Of a stretch of DNA of 64,000 nucleotides, positions 23,693 to 35,867 are shown in pieces; position 1 is the first letter of the stretch; every line of letters starts with the position of its first letter. The stretch lies in NCBI GenBank assembly GCA_030248195.1, contig JASAND010030319.1, forward strand, positions 1 to 64,000, given 5' to 3'. Position numbers and translations under genes: made by a program. The stretch comes from Trissonchulus latispiculum. Taxonomy: Eukaryota; Nematoda; Enoplea; Enoplida; Ironidae. The notes below the pieces were generated by a model that had not been told where the DNA came from, did no database searches, and saw nothing but the letters and a program-made list of their open reading frames with translations.

Positions 23693-24268
23693 GTGAACTC
23701 ATCTTACCGTAAATTCTCCTTCACCATGTATGAGTGTTCAGAGTGCTCAAAAGTATACCGGCATCGTCAAAGCTTGTACACTCACAAGCTGAGAGCTCAC
23801 AATACTTCAGAAACTGACGGAGAAAATTATGAAACTGAGGACAGCATTGACACCAATGACAGCAGTGCTAGCAGAGAGAAATTGTCACATTTTTGGCAAG
23901 ATCTGAAAGAACAAGCCATAGCAAAACACAGGCTGCGCTTAACTCGGATATCAAAGGAATACGAAGAAGATGGTTACTCAAACAAAGAAGCAGATAGAGA
24001 AGCCTTTGATGATCTTAGCCCACGCATCAGAAGAACTATTAACGGACTGGTGTTGAATAAATTTGCTGAGCTCATTGCTTTCGGTAATGATCCCATTATA
24101 AAGGAGATAATTGATAAAAAGAATGAACTAGTGGATGATAATGGTATGGAGCCATTAGATGCGTATAAAATTGCGGTTGAGAAGAACAGAAGTATAGATG
24201 AATACGTTCTCACCAATAGCGACGAGCCTATGGGGGATGATGGCGAATTAGAAAATCTTTCATCATAG
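23693..24268 (+). CDS. C2H2 zinc-finger protein, right arm copy
   Basis: Same length and layout as its left-arm partner, with Asn45, Ala77 and Val147 as the only differences. Both copies are complete from Met to stop, so either gene conversion or a very recent duplication keeps them alike. The track starts at the first of two possible Met codons (1 and 12); the second lies directly before the finger (MYECSEC). Confidence 0.7.
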   Translation: MNSSYRKFSFTMYECSECSKVYRHRQSLYTHKLRAHNTSETDGENYETEDSIDTNDSSASREKLSHFWQDLKEQAIAKHRLRLTRISKEYEEDGYSNKEADREAFDDLSPRIRRTINGLVLNKFAELIAFGNDPIIKEIIDKKNELVDDNGMEPLDAYKIAVEKNRSIDEYVLTNSDEPMGDDGELENLSS

Positions 24269-25414
24269 GTATTTGTCGTATTATCATTAAGTTTAAATTG
24301 ACTCTGCAGTAAGCGTAGACTTTCAAGACATGATTAATACTTACGTGCTTGGGTAAGCAAATACTTACGTGCTTGAGTAAGTACTTACACTAATTACATG
24401 TAAGTAAGGCTAACCTTATGGATATTGTGTCATTGAGGCATATTCTTTGTTATTGCTTTGAAGATTGTATTTAAATGTAAACTTGTACTTGTAATGGTAC
24501 CTATTAGTTTAGCAATGTGAGTGCTGTTTGTCGTAACTGTAGCGTTTTTAAAAATAAAAAACAATGACAGCGGTGACAGAGAACCTTCCCGAGGTGCTGT
24601 CGTTAAAGTACGCAAAGTGCTGAACAAGTCTTACTCTGTCAGTTATGAAACCTGATTCTCTAATGCTTAAGCTCTAGCGTAGTTTTATATACGTTAGCAA
24701 ACAGTAAGCTAAAGGTACAGAAATGCCATTGAGTTATTCATGCGGCGTACTAGATGCCGAACTGCTCCATAACTAAGTTGGGGTGACGAATAACTCAATG
24801 GTATTTCTGATGCACTTCAAATAATTATATAATCTATTTTGGTTAAATAATCCGATATATTAGTGCTGAAAATATTCAAAAAACGAATAGGTTAGAGAAT
24901 AAGACGTTAATATGAAACTAGAAGCTGAACCGCTCCTTCACTAGGCTGGGGTGATGAATAACTCATGCCATTTCTGATGCATTTTAAATGTTTAAATCAA
25001 ATTGGCTATCAGTATTATGGTAGCATTTAAAATGTTTGATTCATGAAGTCAAGAAGCATTAAGTCAAGAATAGAAAACAGCTATGAAATGTAATAATACG
25101 GCTGGCGGGGCGGGGCGGAAAAAAATTGTGATTACATAGTTCGCTGCACGCTTGCGCAATCAGCGCAGCTGATTGCGCCTGCGGGCAGCGTGATAATCAA
25201 CCATTGCCACTGCTAGCTGAGTTAAGTGGTGAAATTAGTTAGTTTCTCTCTGGGGATGAAGAAATGATGATGTACCTAAGCGACAGTAGCGTCAGTAACC
25301 AAATGAAACTATGCATAATGAATGCGTTGTCATTACACTAGAGTAAGACGGCGTACGAGAAAGGTTCTAATTGTTAGCGTCAAAGTATGTAGAATTATGA
25401 GGACGAGGGCAAAT

Positions 25415-25789
25415 TTAGCTATTCTTCAAGTATTTTCCTAAGAATCTTTGAAAATAATTCAAGTTGCTAATTTTGGAAGGTATAAGTTTTTTGCAATTTG
25501 CAAGCTTGATATATACCTTAACTAGAGGCAAATTAGGCTTAACTTTGCTGCAGAAACTCGTAGTAACAGCTGTTTTTAGCCTAGCTGTCTGAGCAATGCA
25601 GACATTTGCTAAAGTAATACACATCAGGAAGAGGAGAACTTTACTACGCAATTGCCGCATAAAATAATCGCGCCATGTTGTTACGTAATGTCTATAAAAA
25701 TAAGTAAACACACTGAATAATATTGACGGCTGCGCGGCGGCGGGGGGGGATGATGATTGTATGATTACGCAATCGCAGCACGCTTGCAC
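25415..25789 (-). CDS. Small orphan open frame in right arm (partner of 20884-21180)
   Basis: 124 codons from the first Met, differing from the left arm by Ile to Thr in the hydrophobic core and Asn to Lys near the second Cys. The extra N-terminal part crosses the C-rich stretch and is probably not translated. A short secreted product from an inner Met is possible but unproven. Confidence 0.25.
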   Translation of the reverse strand: MQACCDCVIIQSSSPPAAAQPSILFSVFTYFYRHYVTTWRDYFMRQLRSKVLLFLMCITLANVCIAQTARLKTAVTTSFCSKVKPNLPLVKVYIKLANCKKLIPSKISNLNYFQRFLGKYLKNS

Positions 25790-26097
25790 AATGCTGATTA
25801 CGCCTGCGAGCAGTGTGACATTTGAGTAATTAGTGAGGTTATTTCAGATATATTTAGCCGAAATTATACAAATTATGACGTCATTTTGAATTAGTCTAGA
25901 GCTAGCTAATAGTTGGCTCTGACGTAGGAAAGCATCATATAACCAAACATGTTTTAATAACAAGTCACAGCTGTTTTGTGGTGTCTTAAAAGGTAAATTA
26001 ATTAGCTATCATAAAACAGCTGACGAGACAATTAGTGATTTTTATAAAAAATGTGGCTCGCAATTGATGCGTCAACCAGTAGTTGATGCTTCTGTAC

Positions 26098-27660
26098 CCT
26101 TCTCCCTGTTACAAGAATGTATAACTGCTGTATTCTCTGCATTAGATGATTAACTGTGCCTGTCCCCGCGTACTGTATCCTGCTTCTGTTTTCGACTTTC
26201 TTGCCCTAAATACCGTCAGTTTGTCAGGTTCTCCCTGTTACAAGAATGTATAACAGCCTGTATTCTGTGCACTAGATGAATAACTGTGCCTGTCCCCGCG
26301 TACTGTATCCTGCTTCTGTTTTCGACTTTCTTGCCCTAAATACCGTCAGTTTGTCAGGTTCTCCCTGTTACAAGAATGTATAACAGCCTGTATTCTGTGC
26401 ACTAGATGAATAACTGTGCCTGTCTCCGCGTACTGTATCCTGCTTCTGCTTTCGACTTTCTTGCCCTAAATACCGTCAGTTTGTCAGGTTCTCCCTGTTA
26501 CAAGAATGTATAACAGCCTGTATTCTGTGCACTAGATGAATAACTGTGCCTGTCTCCGCGTACTGTATCCTGCTTCTGTTTTCGACTTTCTTGCCCTGAA
26601 TACCGTCAGTTTGTCAGGTCCCCCCTGTTACAAGAATGTAATAACTGCCTGTATTCTCTGCACTAGATGAATAACTGTGCCTGTCTCCGCGTAGTGTATC
26701 CTGCTTCTGTTTTCGACTTTCTTGCCCTAAATACCGTCAGTTTGTCAGGTTCTCCCTGTTACAAGAATGTATAACTGCCTGTATTCTGTGCACTAGATGA
26801 ATAACTGTGCCTGTCTCCGCGTACTGTATCCTGCTTCTGTTTTCGACTTTCTTGCCCTAAATACCGTCAGTTTGTCAGGTTCTCCCTGTTACAAGAATGT
26901 AATAACTGCCTGTATTCTCTGCACTAGATTAATAACTGTGCCTGTCTCCGCGTACTGTATCCTGCTTCTGTTTTCGATTTTCTTGCCCTAAATACCGTCA
27001 GTTTGTCAGGTTCTCCCTGTTACAAGAATGTATAACTGCCTGTATTCTCTGCACTAGATGAATAACTGTGCCTGTCTCCGCGTACTGTATCCTGCTTCTG
27101 TTTTCGACTTTCTTGCCCTAAATACCGTCAGTTTGTCAGGTTCTCCCTGTTACAAGAATGTAATAACTGCCTGTATTCTCTGCACTAGATTAATAACTGT
27201 GCCTGTCTCTGCGTACTGTATCCTGCTTCTGTTTTCGACTTTCTTGCCCTAAATACTGTCAGTTTGTCAGGTTCTCCCTGTTACAAGAATGTAATAACTG
27301 CCTGTATTCTCTGCACTAGATTAATAACTGTGCCTGTCTTCCCGTACTGTATCCTGCTTCTGTTTTCGACTTTCTTGCCCTAAATACCGTCAGTTTGTCA
27401 GGTTCAGTCTACTGAATAGCTGTGCCTGTCTCTGGATATTGTACCCTGTTTCTGTTTTCGTCTTTCTTGCCCTAGTTGCATATTGTATCCTGTTTGTTTT
27501 TTCGACTTTCTCGCCCTAAATAACGTCAGTTTGTCAGGTTCTCCCTGTAACAAGAATGTATAACTGCTGTATTGCATACTGTACCTGTGCACGCATAGTG
27601 TGTGCTGTTTCTGTTTTGTTGCCCTAGATAGCTTTAGTTTGTCAGGTTGACCTTCATGTT
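26098..27660 (+). repeat. 130-bp minisatellite, about ten units plus decayed ones
   Basis: Units start near 26,098, 26,229, 26,359, 26,489, 26,620, 26,750, 26,880, 27,010, 27,140 and 27,271. They share CTCCCTGTTACAAGAATG and ACCGTCAGTTTGTCAGG. Units after about 27,403 are shortened and diverged. Two higher-order variants (TATAAC and TAATAAC) alternate in the second half. It begins some 30 bp inside the left terminal repeat of the giant element. Confidence 0.85.
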
Positions 27661-27904
27661 TCTGAGTATGTTTCTCCTGAAATTTAAAATTCCACATGTC
27701 GAAAAGTTCTAACGTATATTAGCTAGAGGACTCGAGAACATTCTCCTCTGCTATCTGAAATTATTTCAGTTTCACTCGTCTGTTGAAAATTTTGTCTACC
27801 TTATTGAGAATAAAGAGTAAATAGGTGTTTCAGTTTGCTACATTTAAAAACATCGTAGTAAATTTATATAACTGAAACACGGACGTTACCTAGAATAGAA
27901 TATT

Positions 27905-28169
27905 GGTGATTATTGTTGTTGGAAAAATACTATTGAGAAAACCCCTTATCGTTCTCATAGTTGAAAACATTCAATTTCGGATATTTCTATTTCGAATATG
28001 CAAATTAGGCTACGCTGTAGCTGTAAATTATGCAATAAGTTTGTATATATATATATATATATCTTCATTCTTAATGACAAGTCAATTAAGAAGGACAATA
28101 GGAACATGATTTTCACGTGATTATAGACAGAGAGATAGAGAAAAAGAAACTTCTACCTAATATGATATC

Positions 28170-28203
<34 letters not shown>

Positions 28204-28740
28204 TATACCTGTGTGTCGCTTTATGTGTCGCTTTCTTTATACGAGAGAAAGAAAAATTAATATTTAGTGTTTTGCAAAATCTTGATTATGTGTACAAATG
28301 TAGTTCGATACCTCTATTGATGGTTCTTACATTCTCGGAGACAAGACGAACAAGACAACACAGACAAAGTAGTTGCTCGAGCAACAGAAAAAGAATAATT
28401 GTGAGACACATTCTGTACATGGTTTGCTTGAAATTACCTTGATTTGTACTGGTATTCAAATTTCTTTTCTCTTTTTGTTTTTTCTTTTTTTTTCTGCATT
28501 ACTTACCGTTATAAAATCAGCTTCTTATTTTCTGAAGTGCAACTGAATATTTCTAATTTACTACTACATTGTAAACAAAACAAAATCCAAAAAAACAGAA
28601 ACATGTAGAAATTCAAGATAGGTGTATTCATTCGCTGTTCTTTCCCTTGATTTTGTACATTGTTCTCTTTCTTCTGGACGTCATCCGTCTGTCGGGTGAT
28701 ACAGCTTCATTTCGTGCGAAGTTTCAAGTTTTGGGATCGT
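27905..28740. repeat. Diverged copy of 29130-30600, including the 3' end of the ATPase gene
   Basis: 27,935-28,110 resembles 29,145-29,320 (AAAACCCCTTA, TATGCAAATTA, CACGTGAT in the same order). 28,450-28,735 resembles 30,300-30,595, including the last codons of the ATPase gene. It therefore records an old duplication within the giant element. TA microsatellites lie at 28,044-28,063 and 28,170-28,207. The rest of 27,660-30,476 is AT-rich, without a gene. Confidence 0.6.
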
Positions 28741-30476
28741 AGAAAAAAAATATAAATCAGATATCACTGAAAAAGTAACTAGAAATATGGTATACATCCC
28801 CCTCCCTCGTCCCTAAGTAATTTAGAAATTCCAAAATTTTGTATTGGCATTATTTTGAAAATATTTTCAAAAATAGCAAAAAAAATTCAAGAAACTACCT
28901 TTCATACAACATTTGTTTCACATTGAACAATAGATACACCTTTAATAATTTATTCAAATTTAAATTTAAAAACAAGAATCAAAAATACGTAAAATTTAAA
29001 GAACAACACTTCTTCTTCATGATATCATGACTGCTTATTAAAACTAAACAATTTGCCAAATATGAATTGTATATACACCTACAACATTGTTATATTTGCA
29101 GTAGCTACTTCGTTCTTGATTCTTTGTTTCAAAAAATATTTATGATAAAACCCCTTAATCCCTTTGCTAGTTGTAAATGTCAAATTTGTAGTATTCCTAT
29201 TTTAAATATGCAAATTAACTTTAGTTCTAGAGAGAGACTATTCACGACACGCCCATCTATATATCTACATACTTTTATAATAATGCTTTTCACGTGATCC
29301 GCGACACACAGAGACATATACTTAAGAAACAAGTTTGGTTGCAGAATAGGAACACGATATTGATTATAAACAGCCATAAGTCTGCATCATTAATGGCGGA
29401 ACTTGGCAGAAGACGAAAACAATTTTCCAACAGATTTCAATAATAACAAAGAACAAAAAACATAATAGGCAAGACCATTACAATGGAAGAGTATGCTTTT
29501 CAAAATAATCGAGAGATATAACAGAAATCTACATTAATTTCTAGTTTAAAAACACCACTACAATGGAAAAGTATGGTCTCAAAATATAGAACAGACATAA
29601 GAGAAACAAACTATGGTAAGAAAACATTTAATTTAGACCTTTCCTGAACCTAATTTTAAATCTTAGAAAAAATAGTGAAATGTATAAAGAACCAAAAATC
29701 AAATCAAGAATGTGAAAATTCAACTGAAATTTCTTTTCTAAACAAATTTCCAAATGTTAAAAAATTTTACAGGTATTTTTCTTCAAAGAAATGCTGAACA
29801 ATATCCGGGCACAGGAAATCAATAGGCAAGCAGCAAATATGAAGGAATCTGGAACGATATATTTATTGATATCAAAGAAGTGTAAAAAAATAAATTCAAT
29901 ATGAAAATATCTTTTTTTTTCCTATTTTACATGTAATTGTGTATTAGTAAAGTTTAAAAAAAAGTGGTTAAGAAAATCTCCACCCCGAGGAATCAATCTT
30001 TCAATTATCATTTAAATTTTAATAAAGAATCTGTTATTTCTTAAATCAAATTTCCAAAAGTTTGTTCAGAACAAGAAATATTCAAAAAAGAATTTTTTAG
30101 TTACAAACTTTTACGTATGCTAAAATGTTTAGTAAAATCAGTAAGAAACGTAATTGTAATTGAAACTAAACATTATATATATAACTAACGTTTTTAATCC
30201 AAATATATTGACTATGAAATACTTGTGAAACGACTACTGATAGAAAAATTGACAGATAGAATGTATGCATGTTTTTTTGGAGTTTACTTTACTTTGTTCT
30301 CGATTTGTTAATACATTTCCCTGTCTGTCATTTTGCATCACTTTCTTATTTTGCTTCGTAACTGAAATTGAATATTTACAAATAACTACGTGATTGTAAA
30401 TAAAACAAACTGCAAAAAAAACATATTTAGAAACTCAAACAAAAACCATGTTTCTTTAGAGAAAATAGATTTAATT

Positions 30477-33400
30477 CTATTTTTGTTTCCGGCTACGCGT
30501 ATTCATTCGCTGCTCTGCTTCATGATTCTGCAGATTGTTCTCTGTTGTTGTTCTGGATGTCGTTGCTGTGTCGAGTGATACAGCTTCATCTCCTGCAAAA
30601 ATAGGAATCGTTGAAGGATTGACAGCGGCTGCCTGTTCTCGTGTGCGAACACAAACAGACGTTTCGCCGGCAGATTTTCCCTTTTTTTCAGGGCGTTTAT
30701 GTTGCCAGCCTGGAGTAGGCGGGAAAAGGTTCTGTCTCACGATTAAGGGAGAACTATCCAGTACAGTTTGTAAGTTAATGTCCTGATTAGGTAAAGTGTC
30801 CCCAAAAGCGTTATTTCTTTGACGATCGTCAGGAGGAGTGTGAACAGAGGAATCTTCTGACCTAGGAGTGGGAGCAGAGATTCCACTGTGTTGTGATAAC
30901 GATATCAAATCAACACTGCTTTCTGTTTGTTCTGCTGGTGTCTGCTCGTTAGAGCTTGCCGAGGTTGTAGTCGTATCTTTTTTAGGAATAGATGACGATT
31001 GGAGTAGAGGAGCAGCTAGTGCGATTTCATTGTCTTCACCGGCAACAGCTGCAAAACGTTGCGTTTGAGAACCTTCTCTGAGAGCTTCCAGTTCGTCTTC
31101 ATCAATTGACGTGTCCTCGTCTTCTTCTTCCGACTCTTCACCTAGAGACTCAGACTGGTATGATTCGTCGTCTTCACTGTTTTCTTCGGTTTCATCCTGT
31201 TCATGTTGTCTTTTTCTCGTTTGTCGGCGTTCTAAAGCTGTTCTGGTATAGCTACGAGGTTGGAAAGACGTTGGTTGAACACATAGAATTGATGAGCTTT
31301 GTCTTATATCGTTTTGTGAATTCCTTTCACTCAATTGATCTGAATCTGTGTCCACCTGCACGGAAGAATTAAGATTATCAACAAGAGGGGGGGGTATCAT
31401 TGCCCCCATACTCGTTGATGGTCCAGGCAAACATGAATTAGGTGATATAGAAGCAGTAGCACTATTCGTCAGAAGCGGAGATTGCGTATTTGCTGTTTGT
31501 TGATCAGTGTCTCGTAGCGGCGGAGTTTCTTCTTCAATGTATTCAAGTATTGGTAGCTGTCCATTCGGTGGGATGCTCTTGATAATTTCCAAGTCAGTCT
31601 TACCAAAACTCTCGTAGTAATCTATCCTTAGCTTCAAAGATTTGAAAATTAGTAGCATGTAGGGGGAGCTCATTTCCGAAGCAGTTAGTTTGGGAATAGA
31701 TAAGGATTCAAGAGAACTAATATCCACTTTTGTTAATTCTTCAAGTGTTGTGAGGACAGGACCTTTTACTGTTCTCATTTTTTCATATTGATCTCGTGAA
31801 ATGAATAAATGACGTAGAATTTCTTCACTGACATCTTTTCCCTCTTTTTTATGAAAGTGAAGACCTCCGCATGTTCCAGTATAGACATCGAGAAAAGGTG
31901 CTAACTTTAGGATATCGTTTATCTGAAATGCAATATATGTAATTAATAATAAATCTTTTCTGAGAGAAAAAGTAGTCTGTTGCGAATCTTTTGTATAGGG
32001 TTGGAAAAGGTTTGTCAGATTTCGCTCAAGTAGTAAAATTCTTACAAATAGAACCAATTACTGATAATAATTACTAAAAGCTGATGATAGCCAATAAAAA
32101 CAACAATTCATATTTTTGTTGCAATTCTGATGTCTGTATTACCTTTTTTCCAATGATTTCTCTAAGTCTAGGTGTCACAGAAGAACGGACTCTATGACCA
32201 ACTATAATCGCTCCAGGAAATTTGATTGCCGTTTCATGTACGTATTGAATCATTGATTGTTGACTTTTATAGAATGGCAATATCATGATTCTTGGAGGAT
32301 TAACAAGAACATCGTAAATCTGGAAATAAAAGATTTGACTAGTTGCGTCGGTAATCATATTTTTATTGAAAGATATTAAAATTGCATTAATAGATTGTCT
32401 TCATTGACGAGGTTCTACAATTTCTAATTACTGCTGTTAATTAACTTTCAGTTAATTGTTTGTAGAAGAAATGCAGAAATTGACTATTTCTACTTTTGTT
32501 TCTCAGTGATTACTTACATATCTTATCTGTCTTTTCCAGATTTCTGATTTCAATACAATAGATAGAGCATTCTTCACATCTGTCAACGTTATTACAAATG
32601 ACAAAGGTGGCGCAGTATCTCCCTTTTCTAAGATTGTTACAAAATTGAGTAGAATATGATAGCCAACAGCAATTCTCATGGTTATTTGCCGGATCTTTGG
32701 ATTATGCATGAAGTAGTTTCCTTTATCCAAGTCGTGATTAACTGAATCGACACACTTGTCCCAGTACTCTGCTAAGAATTGAAGAGATTCGTCTGTGAAT
32801 ATATATTGAATTCTGTCTCTCCTAAAATTTGTACTATACATAAATATGTATATATATATACATGTATATATATATATAAAATCAATTAAATAAGTCAGAA
32901 TGTCTTCATTGAAATTTATTTAGACACTTTCGGTAAATTAAATGTTCCGTTATTGTGTACTTTAGTTACTTTATCATAAAATTAATAATTCTTCATTGAA
33001 ATAGATGATTTCTCACAAGATTTAAATTTTAATAATGTTCAACCTATTCCTACCGTAGGAAAGACGTAAACTTTTTTATGGAAAAGTATAGCGCATACCG
33101 TATTCGTTGAGTACGCCATATTTTCATGAACGCTTCCTGTAAACTGGTTTTTCCGAAGGATGAAAACAGACGTTGGCATGCTTTCTTAGAAGTGTCAGTC
33201 TTGTAGTATTTTGTCAACGCTGGAAAAATCAGTAATCTGAAAAAAAGAACATTCAGTACTTTTTGTTAAATTCTGTAACTTTACTAGCTGTTAACTTGAT
33301 TTGTGTAGTTTAAGTTATAATAATAAATTATAAAAAGAGAAACTAGAGGAAGTATAGCAAAAGAAACTAGAGGGAGATTGTTGCTAATTGTAAAAAGACA

Positions 33401-35867
33401 AATTGAAAGGAAATAAGATTTCCGCTTTCAGGATTAAGTTTACTTTTAACAGTGATGTACTTACCGTTCCCATAGACCATCTGCTGGTAAAGCTGAATGA
33501 TAGCACTTCAGCAATGCTTTATGCGCCAATCCACCTAATATGTGTAGAGATGCGTCAACAGGTGCTTCATAGTCACTATTCTTAAATGCTGAACTGCTCT
33601 GAAATACAGACCACCACTGGTTAATGTAGCAGAAAGCGTCTTGATTTCCGCCAGAACCACTTTTTCCTAAAGTGTTCGCAGTATTTAGGAACTCATCGCT
33701 GACAATGGCAATTGTCGGATCAACTTCTTCTTGTATAAGCTGAAAGTAATAATGTAAAGTTTGAGTTGTGAGCAATATTTGAAATCATGGAAAATCCAAA
33801 TTATATTATTGCAAAAATTTTAACTGAATTGTCCCTACCTGACGTTGATGTTTTTGCAATCCTTGAATTGTACCAGTTCCCATACATTTCGTGTCGTACC
33901 ATTCCTTTCCCATTGCCTTTACTAGTACGTCACGGAAAAAAAGTTGCATTGCAGGGGTTTTGCCAGTACAAGAACGTCCGACTAAAAATATCATTGTTGA
34001 TAAATTGTCCTGGCGCGTATTTCCAGTTACCGGATCTTTGTAGCTTAAAATTCCATCTAAAATAACAAATCATTTCTATTCTGGTTAGTGAAAAAATGGA
34101 AAAATGAGGAATAATAACTTTGATCTGAGTTCTGAAGAAGTATATATAAAATGTGAAATGAATCAACAATTCAACAATTTCTACAAATGAAACAAATATT
34201 AGAAAATTAGAAAAAGTATAGATTAACCTTGTACACTGAACAAACAGAGCATAAGAAGACATCCTAGAATGTGCGTGGAAGACAATGAGAATGTTACTGC
34301 AACAATTGCAACAAAAGTAGCAACATTCGTATCTGTCAGAAGTAGATCCAAGTGACAAGGAATTTTGCGCAAATCGGCAAATAATTGTTCCACTGTTGTT
34401 GTATCCAACCCATCTATGGTATTATGAGTTTGTCTAAGTCCCTTAGGAAGTTGTTCCTATGAATACAAGTAAAAATAGATTCTATTGCAATTTAATATTG
34501 TTCCTAAAACAAGTGGATATGTCTGTTGTCATCAAACTGGCGTCAAAACATTTTTGGTTGAAGACTTGTTTCTCGACTGCAACTCTTGTATAACAAGAGG
34601 CTGTGAGAAGCAGAGACTTTGTCGAATTTTCCTCCACTAAATGACAAAATTTGTACTATAAATTCCGCTAAGGTACACTTTTTAGATCTTAGTGTGTAAT
34701 TGTCCGCGTGGCGTACTCGTACAACTGGTCTGGACAGTTTAAAGTCAGAACCGTTCCTGTTTCATAGTAATATCATCAAATACATATAAAAGAATTCTAG
34801 GGTGCGTTTCACAAAGCCCATTTATCTGTAGGAGTTGCTAAATTTGGAAGTTGAGAGCAAAGTTAAGATTTAGGTGTTTGAAAAATAGCTCTCAATTCAG
34901 GATAGCTCTAAAAGTTCGTTCTTAAAATTGGAGCATGTTTGAGCACTCCTAAAGCCCCTGCTAAGTTCAAAAGAACATTGTTTGTTGTATGTTTTGCCAT
35001 AAATGTGACAGAATATGCAACTGTAATAATAAGTGTAATTGATTATATCATGAAATTTCTCAAGTTTTAAATGTTTACTTTTCGTCGCAAAAGTTACATT
35101 TTTAAATTTCTTCGCCGTAATAATGGAATTCATTTTTTAGTATTCGCGGTTTCAATTATTTTCAGTTAGTTATCATCAATTATTTACTTTGAAATTTCCA
35201 AAAATAAGTGGTACGTATAAGTAACAAACTTAGAAGCAAATATAGGAGGGCTGTTAAATGTTAGCTGAAAATTGATTTAAGAGTGCTCTTAGTGATAAAA
35301 GTTAAGAAGAATGTCCAAGTGGTTTTGTAAAACAGTTTAGGAGATCCTCCTAAGTAGCTTAGAGAACCCTCTTAATTTTTCAGTTACGAGCTGATTTAAG
35401 AGCTTTAGGAGCACTTTGTGAAACGCGGCCCTGATGAAAAGCGGAAACTAACTGCTCGGATGTATCCTTGCGGTTGTGGCATGACTCTGTTGTTTGTTTC
35501 CTCCCTTCAGTGATTCTGTAGGTGAAGTCTTGAAGTCCAGAGTCTTCTTATTGTATTTATTGACTCTACATACCTACAAAAGCCGAACTTTACAGCAGAG
35601 TAATCAAGTGGTTTAGTAAATTATGGGAAATACGAAAAAGACTGTTAAAATTTCTATGTTTTACCTATATAAATCCAATGGATTGGTATCGTTTGCAGTA
35701 TAACGTCTGATAGGGAACTTCAAACTCTTAGGAACGCACTCATATAGAACAAACACTATAAATCGGTTTTTCCTTGTCGCTGTATTTGCACATTCAGTGA
35801 AGCCAAAGTGTTTGGTTAATTGAGCATGTTTCGTAAGTGAAATCAATTTCCCAAGGGGTAGATATTG
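30477..35867 (-). CDS. Gene A: DUF3987-type P-loop ATPase with acidic C-terminal tail (eight exons, 5' end unresolved)
   Basis: Exons read on the minus strand: 35665-35867, 34228-34433, 33839-34056, 33465-33739, 33099-33236, 32518-32833, 32143-32319 and 30477-31922. All junctions are GT-AG and keep one frame (about 990 codons). Exon 3 has a Walker A motif, GRSCTGKTPAMQ. Exon 4 has a Walker-B-like IVSDE followed by a Gly-rich loop and INQWWSVFQ. Exon 6 has the helical YWDKCVDSVNH and RIAVGYHILL stretches typical of this family. The last exon is about 480 codons, with a Ser/Thr/Pro-rich and Glu/Asp-rich tail and basic clusters. DUF3987 proteins are related to replication helicases; a role in element replication or targeting is inference. 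Intron 1 contains a 634-bp transposon. The first exon could not be placed; a candidate Met lies near 36,090. Confidence 0.7.
34799..35432. mobile_element. Intact 634-bp terminal-inverted-repeat element in intron of gene A
   Basis: It starts AGGGTGCGTTTCACAAAG and ends CTTTGTGAAACGCGGCCCT. No coding capacity. It is the intact relative of the split copy around the giant element. The target duplication is not clear; hAT-like CAGGG ends are possible on one side. Confidence 0.75.

Noticed and set aside
35432..35452. CTGATGA...GGAAAC resembling a hammerhead ribozyme core
   Set aside because: No stem II between the two boxes and no matching flanking helices.
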